A model generated the notes under the pieces. That model was given only the letters and a program-made list of their open reading frames with translations, ran no database searches and had not been told where the DNA came from. Of a stretch of 64,000 bases of DNA, positions 7,011 through 15,201 are shown piece after piece. The position numbers were made by a program, and so were the translations under genes. The stretch is from an uncultured Vampirovibrio sp. (lineage in GTDB: Bacteria > Cyanobacteriota > Vampirovibrionia > Gastranaerophilales > Gastranaerophilaceae): contig CAJUAL010000004.1 in assembly GCA_910584405.1 (NCBI GenBank), positions 53,710 through 117,709 of the forward strand. Reading direction: 5' to 3'. Within the stretch, counting starts at the first letter, position 1. Every line of letters begins with the position of its first letter.

Positions 7011-8330
7011 TTATTCTTCGTGTTTTTCAAAGTATTTGAGGATTTCGATAAGCGTATTTACTCCGCCTAAATTGCCTGATTTTGTTACAATCCACTGGTC
7101 TGAATTGGCGTTTTTGCTTAGTGCGATAGCAGGAACAACTTCATCTATAATTTGTAATTGGTTTGCATTCAGGCTGTTACAGCACTTATAAGAAGTTTCA
7201 CCGCCAAGAGTTATAAGTATTGCTTTTTTCTGCTCAAGAACACGTTTTGAAAGTTCAGCCAGAAAATCTGTTATCGCGTTTGATAACCCTGATTTGGTTA
7301 AATCCGCGTTCATTGTGTCATCTGAAAATCCGTCAAAATTTATCAATAATTTTGAAGTATGAACAAGTACGATATTATCGTTTTTAAGGTTAGAAACAAT
7401 TCTTTCAACAAGTTCATCCTGAACACCGCCAAGAATTGTTTTTGTATCAAGTTCGATAACAAGACTGTTTTCTTCATATTCTTCGTTTTGTTCAAACTTA
7501 TCAATCTGGTTTGCCGTAATCTGGGTTGCACTGCCTGACACGATAAATTTAGGCAGTTTAGGAAGTTTTACGGGCAGCACTTCGCTTTCATCATCTTTCG
7601 GGAACCATTGATCGCTGAGGATTTTCCCTGCGGCTGCAGTTCCGACAGGCAGAATCTTGAAATTTGATTTGCCCATAGCAAGTACGATTTGTTCAATATC
7701 GGTTGTGGAAACAGAATCTGCAACGATAATTTTAACCCCTTTTGCTATAAGTTTGTTTATCTTTTTCAAGATAGGTCCTGCACCGTTCATTACGGTTTTT
7801 AACTTAATACTGTCAACCAAATCTTCAAGATTTTCGCCAAGTTGTTGTTTTAGAAGTGTTGGCAAGTGCGATTCCGAGATAGGTGAATGCGGGTCGCGCG
7901 CCATTTCTGTACGTTCAATCGGAACCCCTTTTAACAGGTGATATCCGCCGACTGTTATTCTGCCTTCTTGAGGGAATGCAGGCATTACAATTGCAGCATC
8001 CCATTTTAGAACTTCAAGCATTGACAAGATTTCAACCGCAATATTTCCTCTGACTGTTGAATCTATTTTTTTATAGAAAAAGTCAGGATTAATTTTGTTT
8101 ACAAAAAACTCGGTTGCGGATTTAACTTTTTCAAAGGCTTCCTGAGGCGATATATTTCTTGACTCAGTTGAAATTGCCCAAGCTTGTTCCATATCGGACG
8201 ATTTTGGTTCGATATCAGTATTAAGTAATATATTTGTATCTGCGTTATTTAATTTAAACTGTAGCGCGGTATCATTTGCGCCTGTTAAATCATCTGCAAC
8301 GATACATACAGTGTTTGAATTAATTATCAT
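7011..8330 (-). CDS. Four-carbon acid sugar kinase family protein (DUF1537)
   Basis: The 439-residue protein starts with VCIVADDLTGANDTALQF, the N-terminal substrate-binding signature of four-carbon acid sugar kinases (OtnK/DtnK type), then KKIDSTVRGN and AIVMPAFPQEGRIT. The C-terminal nucleotide-binding domain holds LITLGGETSYKCC and KSGNLGGVNTLIEIL. These enzymes phosphorylate D-threonate, D-erythronate or related acids before oxidation by a PdxA-like dehydrogenase. The gene overlaps ssb by 4 bp upstream and is 6 bp from pdxA downstream, so all three are one operon. The exact substrate cannot be read from sequence. Confidence 0.85.
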   Translation of the reverse strand: MIINSNTVCIVADDLTGANDTALQFKLNNADTNILLNTDIEPKSSDMEQAWAISTESRNISPQEAFEKVKSATEFFVNKINPDFFYKKIDSTVRGNIAVEILSMLEVLKWDAAIVMPAFPQEGRITVGGYHLLKGVPIERTEMARDPHSPISESHLPTLLKQQLGENLEDLVDSIKLKTVMNGAGPILKKINKLIAKGVKIIVADSVSTTDIEQIVLAMGKSNFKILPVGTAAAGKILSDQWFPKDDESEVLPVKLPKLPKFIVSGSATQITANQIDKFEQNEEYEENSLVIELDTKTILGGVQDELVERIVSNLKNDNIVLVHTSKLLINFDGFSDDTMNADLTKSGLSNAITDFLAELSKRVLEQKKAILITLGGETSYKCCNSLNANQLQIIDEVVPAIALSKNANSDQWIVTKSGNLGGVNTLIEILKYFEKHEE

Positions 8331-8671
8331 AAGGTTTCTTCTGCGTCTTTTTTAGAACCTAACAGTCTTATAGTGTTTGCTGAAATATAGAAAGATTCTC
8401 TTTCCTGACTTGTAACCTTATCAGTCCAGCGTCTGTTTTGGATTCTTCCGTCAACTACGACAAGTCTTCCTTTTTTTACATATTCTGCTGCAAATTCTGC
8501 TTGGTTTCCCCAAACTTCAATGTTAAACCAGTCGGTTACTTCCGCTTTAGTTTTTGAATCCCAACGGTTAACCGCAACGGAAAATGAAGCTTTTGTTTTC
8601 CCCGAATCGTATGAGTTGAAGTTATCGGAAGCATCTCTTCCTACTCGTCCTACTACTGTTACTGTATTCAT
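8327..8671 (-). CDS. ssb: Single-stranded DNA-binding protein
   Basis: The 114-residue OB-fold protein begins MNTVTVVGRVGRDA and contains FSVAVNRWDSKTK, TDWFNIEVWGNQAEFAAEYVKKG, RLVVVDGRIQNRRW and the terminal strand of SSB. It coats single-stranded DNA during replication and repair. It is short and lacks the flexible tail and acidic DDDIPF-like tip that binds partners in many bacteria, so it may be a secondary or lineage-specific form. A good Shine-Dalgarno (AGAGG) precedes it. It heads an operon with the DUF1537 kinase and pdxA, an unusual partnership. Confidence 0.9.
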   Translation of the reverse strand: MNTVTVVGRVGRDASDNFNSYDSGKTKASFSVAVNRWDSKTKAEVTDWFNIEVWGNQAEFAAEYVKKGRLVVVDGRIQNRRWTDKVTSQERESFYISANTIRLLGSKKDAEETL

Positions 8672-8728
8672 AATTCTTACCTCTTTCGATTTTTTATATT
8701 ATAGTTAATAAATTTTTATTGTCCAATT

Positions 8729-9730
8729 TTAATACATTTTCATTAATTTTCGGACTTCTTTTAGGATTTCCTGAGCACGAACTCTTGCTTTTGCTGAACC
8801 TTGTGCAATTATTCTTTCAACTTCTTCTGGGTGTTCTTCATAGTATTTACGGCGTTCGCGGATTTGTGACATTCTTTCGTTAATTTTTGCCCCGAGTTCA
8901 CGTTTACACTGAGCGCAGCCGCGAAGTCCTTTTTCACATTCACATTTGACTGTTTGAACTTCATCTTCTGTTCCGAAAATTTCCCAGTATTTATAAGCGA
9001 CTTCACAATCCTGCGGGTGCCCCGGGTCATCTTTTCTTAATCTTGAACGGTCTGTGATTGCGCCCATAACTTTTTTTGCAGTTACTTCTGCTGTATCTGA
9101 TATTTTAATATCATTGTTAAATGATTTACCCATTTTGTTTCCGTCAAGTCCGCAAATTAGTGAGCAGTGATTTAATAACGGTTTTGATTCGTGGAAAAAT
9201 TCTCCGTAAAGATTATTAAATCTTCTTGCAATATCTCTTGTGATTTCAATATGTGCGACCTGATCGATTCCTACAGGCACGTAATCAGAGTTAAACATCA
9301 TAATGTCAGCACTCATCAAGACGGGATAACCCATTAAACCATAGTTAATCTGCTGTCCTTGTCCTTCTTTTGTTTTTAAAATTTTTGCCATATCTTTAAG
9401 GCAAGGATCTCGTTCTACCCAGTTTTGCGGGGTTATCATTCCTAAGTATATGTTTAATTCTGCAATTTCGGGTACAAGAGATTGTACGTAGATTGTTGAT
9501 TTTTCAGGATCAATCCCGCAAGCCAGCCAATCCATTACAACATCTAAGATGTTTTGTCTTAAATCTTCTGTTTTGTCGTATTTTGTTGTCAGGGCATGCC
9601 AGTCTGCAACAAAGAAAAAGCAATCATATTTATCTTGAAGTTCTACCCAGTTTTGGATAACACCAAGATAATGTCCCAAGTGTAATTTCCCTGTTGATCT
9701 CATTCCTGATACAATAACGTCTTTTGTCAT
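8729..9730 (-). CDS. trpS: Tryptophanyl-tRNA synthetase
   Basis: A class I aminoacyl-tRNA synthetase of 333 residues. The HIGH-type motif appears as STGKLHLGHYLG, the tryptophan-pocket region includes FVADWHALT, and the KMSKS loop is GNKMGKSFNND. A C-rich insert (CECEKGLRGCAQCKRE, near residue 265) lies in the C-terminal part and may bind metal. It charges tRNA-Trp in the cytosol. Monocistronic; the ATG follows AAAGGAT. Repeat copy 3 lies upstream. Confidence 0.95.
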   Translation of the reverse strand: MTKDVIVSGMRSTGKLHLGHYLGVIQNWVELQDKYDCFFFVADWHALTTKYDKTEDLRQNILDVVMDWLACGIDPEKSTIYVQSLVPEIAELNIYLGMITPQNWVERDPCLKDMAKILKTKEGQGQQINYGLMGYPVLMSADIMMFNSDYVPVGIDQVAHIEITRDIARRFNNLYGEFFHESKPLLNHCSLICGLDGNKMGKSFNNDIKISDTAEVTAKKVMGAITDRSRLRKDDPGHPQDCEVAYKYWEIFGTEDEVQTVKCECEKGLRGCAQCKRELGAKINERMSQIRERRKYYEEHPEEVERIIAQGSAKARVRAQEILKEVRKLMKMY

Positions 9731-9800
9731 AAAACATCCTTTCTGTTGTCCATAAGTGTATTATATAACAAACAATTAATATTGACTGCTCAGCAGTTTA

Positions 9801-9898
9801 TGTCACCCTGAACTTGATTCAGGGTCTATCTGTTTTGATGAGTAACCCTTACGGGAGGTATCAACATTGACAGATTCCGAGTCAAGCTCGGAATGACA
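9801..9898. repeat. Dispersed palindromic repeat, copy 3
   Basis: TGTCACCCTGAA start, hairpin CCCTGAA / TTCAGGG, centre AACCCTTACGGGAGG, the phrase ATCAACATTGACAGATTCCG, hairpin TTCCGAG / CTCGGAA and TGACA end. It is close to copy 1 in both sequence and layout and fills most of the 244 bp gap between trpS and mlaE. Confidence 0.8.
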
Positions 9899-9974
9899 TA
9901 AATCTGTTGTCTTCCGGAATGGTTTTAGTGTCTTATTAGTTTGAAAATGGAGCGAGATTATTTATTTTTCTGTG

Positions 9975-10709
9975 TTAAGCAATATAAAATACTAAATTAA
10001 TCAGGAAATCTGCGACAAGCATGTAAATAGTAGAAAGGATTGCAGCCTGAGTGGTTGAAGTTCCGACTTCTTTAGCCCCGCCTTTTGTCTGATAACCCTT
10101 TGTTGCGCAGACTAAAGCAATAAGTGCTCCGAATATGCAGGCTTTTAATAAGCTTATATAAATATCTTTTGTTGCAATCCATGCCCAAACTGATGCCGTG
10201 TATCTTGCAGGGTTAAGTCCTATTGTGCCCCAAGCAACAAACATTCCGCCCATAATACCTATAAATTCTGCAATTAATACAACCATAGGTACTGTTATTG
10301 CGGAAGCAAAAACTCTTGGTGCAAAATAATATCCGATAGGGTTAACTTTTAACGTTTTGATTGCGTCAACTTGAGATGTAACCTGCATGTTAGCAATTTC
10401 AGCAGATATTGCGGTTCCGGCTCTTGCTCCGATTGCCAGTGCAACAAATCCGGGAGCAATTTCTCTTATCATAACGATTGCGATAGTTCCGCCGATATAG
10501 GTTTCTGCTCCTGTCATTAAAAATTCTTTTGAAACCTGAATTGCGATAACGGCAGCCGAAATAAATGCTATTACAAGTGAAATAGGCAAAGAATCATAAC
10601 TTATTGCTGCTGCTTGAGAAATTACCGTTCTGAATTTCAAGTTGCCGCCAAAAAGGTATTTAAAACATTCTATTAGGTTTTGAACGCATAATCCTAAAAA
10701 TTTAATCAA
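9975..10709 (-). CDS. mlaE: MlaE-family lipid ABC transporter permease
   Basis: The 244-residue membrane protein matches MlaE/YrbE permeases: five or so hydrophobic segments, IVMIREIAPGFVALAIGARAGTAISAEIANM (the EIAP/GRAG signature, residues about 80-110), QVDAIKTLKVNP and FGALIALVCATKGYQTKGGA. It would form the inner-membrane part of a phospholipid transporter with an MlaF ATPase and MlaD, not in this window. It follows the small HTH gene by 44 bp in the same direction. An MlaA-domain protein is encoded at 23776, so parts of the pathway are scattered. Confidence 0.9.
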   Translation of the reverse strand: MIKFLGLCVQNLIECFKYLFGGNLKFRTVISQAAAISYDSLPISLVIAFISAAVIAIQVSKEFLMTGAETYIGGTIAIVMIREIAPGFVALAIGARAGTAISAEIANMQVTSQVDAIKTLKVNPIGYYFAPRVFASAITVPMVVLIAEFIGIMGGMFVAWGTIGLNPARYTASVWAWIATKDIYISLLKACIFGALIALVCATKGYQTKGGAKEVGTSTTQAAILSTIYMLVADFLINLVFYIA

Positions 10710-10753
10710 GTTAACCTGCCTTTGTCAGGATTATATCATAAAAACGAAATCGT

Positions 10754-10960
10754 TTATTTTTTTTCTATCTTAATGGTATATCCGAGTAAATCTGCGATTT
10801 CTTCCATTTCGTCAAAGTTTAAAGAGCTTAGGGATATTTTATTTTGTAAACTCCTTTGAGTGTAGCGTCTTCCTGTTTTTTCCTGAAGCATAGCTGCAAG
10901 TTTTTTTACGGTTAAGGCTTCGCGCATTATGATAATTTTAAGCTCTTCTCTCGATGACAT
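10754..10960 (-). CDS. Small HTH protein, putative regulator of the divergent pilin gene
   Basis: This 68-residue protein (MSSREELKIII...) resembles a single-domain helix-turn-helix: LTVKKLAAMLQEKTG then RRYTQRSLQNKI as recognition helix. It has no sensor domain, so it may respond only to its own level or to a partner. The ATG follows AGAGGAA. It is divergent from the pilin gene at 11094 across 133 bp that hold two direct repeats around a promoter. It may also be cotranscribed with mlaE. Two other pilin genes in the window have the same arrangement. Confidence 0.65.
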   Translation of the reverse strand: MSSREELKIIIMREALTVKKLAAMLQEKTGRRYTQRSLQNKISLSSLNFDEMEEIADLLGYTIKIEKK

Positions 10961-10992
10961 AGATTCCTCTTATTTGTGATAATTATACGTTT

Positions 10993-11033
10993 TTTGAGTC
11001 ATTGTTGACAAATTTGAGTCATTAAGCTATGCT
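10993..11033 (+). promoter_or_regulatory. Pilin promoter with flanking direct repeats
   Basis: TTGACA (11005-11010), 17 bp, TATGCT (11028-11033). The 11-mer TTTGAGTCATT occurs at 10993-11003 and 11013-11023, exactly 20 bp apart, so both copies face the same side of the helix and bracket the -35. This is a good candidate operator for the divergent HTH protein. Confidence 0.6.
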
Positions 11034-11093
11034 TTAATAGAAATATGAGCCTTTTGACTTAAATATAAGATGAGATATTAAGCGGAGTAAAAT

Positions 11094-11918
11094 ATGAAAA
11101 AAGCCTTCACTTTGGCGGAAACTTTAATTACTGTTGGAATTATCGGGGTAGTTTCTGCGATTGTAATGCCTGTTATTACCAATAATGTTCAAGATAGGCA
11201 ACATACTGCAATGTGGAAAAAGAAGTATAGTGAAATTGTTAATATATATCGTCAAGTTCGTGATGATTTTGGCGGCAGTATTTGTGTTGAATCTAAAACC
11301 GGTTATGTTAAAAGTGCAAAGTGTTCTAAAATAGGGGATTTGGGGAATTATACAACTTTATCGCCGGATTTTGTTAATGAATTTGTATCGCATTTGAAAG
11401 TTCTGGACAGTTGTGGAAAACCTGAATATGGAGAATCAAAACCTTGTAAAAATTATGATTTTAAATGGGTAGGATATTGTGATACTGCCTCAGCCGGTGG
11501 GTATTACGGCTCATTGGTTCAAGGGCGGGGAAAAAGCGGTTCGACGAAAAGTACATCTTGTCAGCCCGCAGGCGGTTTGTATACAGGTTGGGATATGAGT
11601 AACAGGGCTGTATTACTTATGGACGGCAGTGTTATTTATTTTGGCGGTCATAAAACAGGTATGATTTCTGTAGATGTTAATAATTTTACGAAAGGCCCGA
11701 ATGTTCTCGGGCGCGATTTATTTGTCGTAATGGTTAACGAAGATTGGGCAAAGCCGATTGGTGCTGACGGAACATTTAGTGTAGGGTCTAATGGTCCGAC
11801 TTGTAAGTGTTCTAAAGATTCCGGTGTTGTATCAGGTCAAGGCTTTTTAGGTTCTTCGGATTTATTACATGGTAAAATGCTGTCAGGAGTTTGCTGTAGT
11901 GCTACTAAGCTTAAATAA
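11094..11918 (+). CDS. Prepilin-like protein
   Basis: The 274-residue protein begins MKKAFTLAETLITVGIIGVVSAIVMPVI, a minimal class III signal (MKKA then F) with glutamate at +5 and a hydrophobic helix. The body is Gly/Ser/Cys-rich with about a dozen cysteines, ending GVCCSATKLK, so disulphides are likely outside the cell. A segment VNNFTKGPNVLGRDLFVV corresponds to the D-x-N-G-x-x-x-P-N region of the other pilins. The ATG follows GCGGAG. The gene is divergent from the HTH gene at 10754 and convergent with the protease at 11923. Confidence 0.85.
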   Translation: MKKAFTLAETLITVGIIGVVSAIVMPVITNNVQDRQHTAMWKKKYSEIVNIYRQVRDDFGGSICVESKTGYVKSAKCSKIGDLGNYTTLSPDFVNEFVSHLKVLDSCGKPEYGESKPCKNYDFKWVGYCDTASAGGYYGSLVQGRGKSGSTKSTSCQPAGGLYTGWDMSNRAVLLMDGSVIYFGGHKTGMISVDVNNFTKGPNVLGRDLFVVMVNEDWAKPIGADGTFSVGSNGPTCKCSKDSGVVSGQGFLGSSDLLHGKMLSGVCCSATKLK

Positions 11919-11922
11919 GTAT

Positions 11923-12615
11923 TTATTTTTTAGCTTTTCCCGATGAAATTTTTGTTTTATCAACTGATGCGATGAATTTTATCGCTTCATTAGACGGGAT
12001 TGCGAACCCTATACCGATATTTGAGATGTTATGATCGGGGTTATAAATTGACTGGCTTATGCCGATAACTTGTCCGTTAGAATTAAGTAGCGGACCGCCG
12101 GAGCATCCAGGGTTAATTGCTGCATCTGTTTGGAATCTGTTTTTAACATAATCTATTCTTGAAATAATCCCTTGAGTTAAAGTGTTTGAAAATCCGAAAG
12201 GGTTTCCGATACTCAATACTTTTTGTCCGACTTTAACGTTTTCTGAATCCCCGAAAGATACTGTATCTAACGGTTTAGACGGGTTGATTTTTATCAGTGC
12301 AAGGTCTTTGTTTTTCCCCATTTGAGCAATAAAGTTTGCCTTATACGTTTGTCCGTTGTAGGTTGTAACTTCAATGTTTTTATAGTTTTCTACAACATGT
12401 GAGCCTGTTAATATAAGTCCGTCAGAACTTACGACACAACCTGTACCTGCGGATACTCCGTCAGCAACTTGAGCTTCGATTGCAACGATAGCAGGACTGA
12501 TTTTTTCATAAACACTTATGTTCACTTGTTCATCCATTCCGTAATTTGCCAGGGCAAAGTTACAGTTCATATTCAGCAAAACCAGTGATAACATTATAAA
12601 TATCTTTTTTTTCAT
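11923..12615 (-). CDS. HtrA/DegP-like trypsin-fold serine protease without PDZ domain
   Basis: A signal peptide (MKKKIFIMLSLVLLNMNCNFALA) is followed by an S1C protease domain. The catalytic triad is visible: His73 (LTGSHVV), Asp104 (NKDLALIK) and Ser172 (NPGCSGGPLLNS; the usual Asn is Cys). It ends at 230 residues just after the protease domain, so no PDZ module is present. It probably acts in the periplasm or at the surface in protein quality control. ATG 12615 is chosen because GAGG lies 5 nt upstream; a GTG 6 nt earlier is less likely. Confidence 0.9.
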   Translation of the reverse strand: MKKKIFIMLSLVLLNMNCNFALANYGMDEQVNISVYEKISPAIVAIEAQVADGVSAGTGCVVSSDGLILTGSHVVENYKNIEVTTYNGQTYKANFIAQMGKNKDLALIKINPSKPLDTVSFGDSENVKVGQKVLSIGNPFGFSNTLTQGIISRIDYVKNRFQTDAAINPGCSGGPLLNSNGQVIGISQSIYNPDHNISNIGIGFAIPSNEAIKFIASVDKTKISSGKAKK

Positions 12616-12769
12616 GTTCACCTCTTTAAAGTAAATTATTGAATTTTTTTGATTGAATTATATCCTCTTTTTTTCTAAATTTCGGTTAGTTCTTGAAAAT
12701 ATTAAAATTTTAATATATAATTCAGAAAAACGGTTAAGTCCGAGAGTATAATTATTAAGGAGAAAACTT

Positions 12770-13528
12770 ATGTCAAGAATTGATTTATTCAAACACGCGT
12801 TAGAAGAAAAACGTGCAGTTAAAGTTATTGCAGGTATTGATAACTTTGACATCGAAAATATTAAAAAAGTTGTAACTTCAGCTGAATCAGCTCACGCAAC
12901 AGCAGTCGATATCTGTGCAAGAGAAGATATTATTAAAGAAGTTCGTTCAATGACTGAACTTCCTATTTTCGTATCTTCAATTGTTCCGTCTGAACTTGTT
13001 AAGGCAGTTGATCTTGGTGCTGATGCGATTGAATTAGGTAACTTTGATGTTCTTTACAAAAAAGGTATGTCATTTGATGCTAACGATGTTTTATCTTTAG
13101 TTGAAGAAACTAAATCATTGTTAGGCGACAGAGAAGTATTTTTCTCAGTTACTATCCCTGGCGAAATCGCTATTGCTGATCAAATTGCATTGGCTGTTAA
13201 ATTAGAATCTATGGGTATTGATTTAATCCAAACAGAAGGTCACTATTCTCACGAATCTAATCTGTCAGGAGCAAGAGCTTTGATGGATAGAGCTGAATTA
13301 ACAATTTCTAATACAATTGAACTTTCAAGAAATATTGAAATGCCGATTATGACAGCTACAGGTATTAACCCTACAACTGCTCCGTTTGCATTTGCAGCAG
13401 GCGCTTCAGCTATCGGATGCGGTTCTTGTGTTAATAAATTAAATTCAACTATTTCAATGATTGCTACAATTTCATCTCTTGTTGAAGTTGCTAACAAAAA
13501 TGCTGTTAAAATCGCTGAAATGGTTTAG
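12770..13528 (+). CDS. DUF561 family protein (cyanobacterial TIM barrel)
   Basis: The 252-residue protein aligns by memory with the DUF561 family known mainly from cyanobacteria and algal plastids: RAVKVIAGIDNFD, SAHATAVDICA, LPIFVSSIVPSELVKAVDLGADAIELGNFD, LIQTEGHYS and PIMTATGINPTTAPFAFAAGASAIGCGS. The repeated strand-helix units and phosphate-loop-like GASAIGCGS end suggest a TIM barrel. The function is unknown. The ATG follows AAGGAG, and a strong terminator follows at 13543, so it is monocistronic. It is one of the clearest markers of cyanobacterial affinity in the window. Confidence 0.85.
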   Translation: MSRIDLFKHALEEKRAVKVIAGIDNFDIENIKKVVTSAESAHATAVDICAREDIIKEVRSMTELPIFVSSIVPSELVKAVDLGADAIELGNFDVLYKKGMSFDANDVLSLVEETKSLLGDREVFFSVTIPGEIAIADQIALAVKLESMGIDLIQTEGHYSHESNLSGARALMDRAELTISNTIELSRNIEMPIMTATGINPTTAPFAFAAGASAIGCGSCVNKLNSTISMIATISSLVEVANKNAVKIAEMV

Positions 13529-13542
13529 TATAATGATTAATT

Positions 13543-13577
13543 AATGAGGCGCAGCCAATCGGCTGCGCCTCATTTTT
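13543..13577 (+). terminator. Intrinsic terminator after DUF561 gene
   Basis: A 14 bp stem AATGAGGCGCAGCC / GGCTGCGCCTCATT with an AATC loop and five T. Confidence 0.92.
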
Positions 13578-13583
13578 ATTGCA

Positions 13584-13612
13584 TAAAAAAAAGACCTTGT
13601 TAATTCAAGGCC
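13584..13612 (-). terminator. Minus-strand intrinsic terminator with no gene before it
   Basis: On the minus strand GGCCTTG / CAAGGTC (loop AATTAA) is followed by nine T. No minus-strand ORF lies upstream of it; only the 13-mer motif at 13649 does. It ends either a short non-coding transcript or a gene that has been lost. Confidence 0.65.
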
Positions 13613-13639
13613 TATCCGTTTAAATAAGAAGAGAGAGCT

Positions 13640-13661
13640 TTATATATTTATATAAAGTATT
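13640..13661 (-). promoter_or_regulatory. Third copy of the 13-mer motif, within a palindrome
   Basis: TATATAAAGTATT at 13649-13661 is identical to the motif before the genes starting at 3749 and 17498. Here it forms part of the palindrome CTTTATATA-TT-TATATAAAG. No start codon follows at the expected 27-28 nt on the minus strand, only the orphan terminator. Confidence 0.45.
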
Positions 13662-13730
13662 CTCAAGTTAAAAAATTGCTAATTTGATTCGGTAATGTTT
13701 ACAAAACTTAATGATTTTTGTGGCCGATCA

Positions 13731-13851
13731 ATTCTTTTACCGCAGATTATGGCAGTATAGACGGTTGGGATGAATTTGATAGTAGTTTGCGGGGGCATGC
13801 AGATGCAGCGGCGACCCGTGTGCGCCTTCTAAGCTGCTTCCAAAATAATTA
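13731..13851 (+). pseudogene. Internal fragment of a prepilin gene
   Basis: One frame reads INSFTADYGSIDGWDEF, then DSSLRGHADAAATRVR, and stops at a TAG. YGSIDGWDEF resembles DNGSMDGWEF in the pilin at 611-1327. There is no start, Shine-Dalgarno or prepilin leader. With the C-terminal fragment at 13969 it marks a decayed pilin locus. The rest of the 13529-14174 gap contains only the terminators and motif listed. Confidence 0.5.
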
Positions 13852-13968
13852 GGCGATAAATTCATTCCTTCTGTTCTACTATTATAGCAGGTAACATTTA
13901 TGGTGTATTACAAAAGTATAAAACCTCTTTACCTTTAAATAAATAAAAATGTCAGCGGAGTATATTTT

Positions 13969-14118
13969 ATGGGTTATGGATTTACGGTCGAGTGCTTAAA
14001 AATAATACCTGATCCGGTCTGTATGTACGCAACAGCAGATGGTACGAATTTTGACGGGGCTTGCGGTGCTTGGATTTTACAGAATAATTTGAAATTTCCG
14101 AAAGACTATCCATGGTAA
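13969..14118 (+). pseudogene. C-terminal prepilin fragment with intact RBS
   Basis: A 49-codon ORF preceded by GCGGAG reads MGYGFTVECLKIIPDPVC, then MYATADGTNFDGACGAW, and ends KFPKDYPW. The ending matches CGALIRKDGWEIRKDYPW of the pilin at 611-1327, but the leader and hydrophobic helix are missing. It looks like an internal deletion that fused a ribosome-binding site to the last fifth of a pilin. It may still be translated, but would not be a pilin. Confidence 0.6.
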
Positions 14119-14174
14119 TTTACCCATGTTTGTGCTAAGCTCCTGTATATAAATATTTATATGAGTTGGTGAAA

Positions 14175-15185
14175 ATGGATTTAGATAGAGAAAAACTTAT
14201 AGCTGATATAAAAAAGTTAGAAGCTTCAAAGGTATTAATTATCGGAGATTTGGCTTTAGATGAAATGATATACGGAGATGCCGAGAGAATTTCAAGAGAA
14301 GCTCCCGTATTAATTTTACAGCATACTAAAACTAAATTGATATTAGGCGGAGCCTCAAACGCTGCACATAACGCTTCTGTTTTGAACACAGGAAAAACAG
14401 GTGTTATCGGGGTTTGCGGTGATGATTATTATTCAGAGCTTTTATTAGAAACTTTTGAAAAAGCAAATATTGATTGCTCCGGTATTGTTAAAGATAAATC
14501 AAGAAAAACGATTGTTAAAACAAGAATTTCAGGTTCTATTACAACCTCTATTACTCAGCAGATTGTGCGTGTCGATAGGCAGTCTAAAGGCTTTATAAGT
14601 GATGAAACTGAAGAAAAAGTAATTAAAAAAATAGAAAAAATGCTTCCTGATTATGATGCGGTGATTTTATCTAATTATCATATCGGAACTTTAACACCTA
14701 AGATTATTGAATATACAATTTCATTGGCAAATGAGCTTAATAAGGTTGTTGTAGTTGATGCTCAAAGAGATTTGGGTTCTTATAAAAATGTAACTTCAAT
14801 GACTCCGAACCTTCCTGATACTGAAAAATCGGTAGGTTTTGAGATTGATTCAGAAGATGATTTAAAACGTGCAGGCCGTAAATTGTTATCAGAAACTGAC
14901 GCTAAAGCAGTATTAATTACTTGCGGAGCTGACGGTATGTTTGTAGCAAAACCAAATGATAATTTTACAAAAATTCCTGTATTTAATAAATCGGAAGTGT
15001 TTGATGTTACAGGTGCGGGAGATACGGTTACTGCGGTTTATTCATTGGCTTTAGCTGCGGGAATTGATCCTGTTTATTCCGCTGTTATCGGTAATTTGGC
15101 TGCAAGTATTGTTGTAAGACAATTCGGTTGTGCTACAACTACAATAGAAGAGTTGGTTACGGCTGCTCAGAATTTGAAAATTTAA
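14175..15185 (+). CDS. rfaE1: D-glycero-beta-D-manno-heptose-7-phosphate kinase (HldE1/RfaE1 domain)
   Basis: This PfkB/ribokinase-fold kinase (336 residues from ATG 14175; TTG 14166 is an alternative with a worse Shine-Dalgarno) contains VLIIGDLALDEMIYGDAERISREAPV, GGASNAAHNA, and the C-terminal anion-hole and catalytic motif VFDVTGAGDTVTAVY. In ADP-heptose synthesis it makes heptose 1,7-bisphosphate for LPS core. The adenylyltransferase half present in the E. coli HldE fusion is absent, so a separate RfaE2 would be needed. It heads a run with DUF4330 and an O-antigen ligase-like protein, consistent with envelope polysaccharide work. Confidence 0.85.
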   Translation: MDLDREKLIADIKKLEASKVLIIGDLALDEMIYGDAERISREAPVLILQHTKTKLILGGASNAAHNASVLNTGKTGVIGVCGDDYYSELLLETFEKANIDCSGIVKDKSRKTIVKTRISGSITTSITQQIVRVDRQSKGFISDETEEKVIKKIEKMLPDYDAVILSNYHIGTLTPKIIEYTISLANELNKVVVVDAQRDLGSYKNVTSMTPNLPDTEKSVGFEIDSEDDLKRAGRKLLSETDAKAVLITCGADGMFVAKPNDNFTKIPVFNKSEVFDVTGAGDTVTAVYSLALAAGIDPVYSAVIGNLAASIVVRQFGCATTTIEELVTAAQNLKI

Positions 15186-15201
15186 CGTAAGGAGAATTTT
15201 T

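Noticed and set aside
7343..7531. Short internal frames within the DUF1537 kinase gene
   Set aside because: No start signals and fully inside a well-supported coding region.
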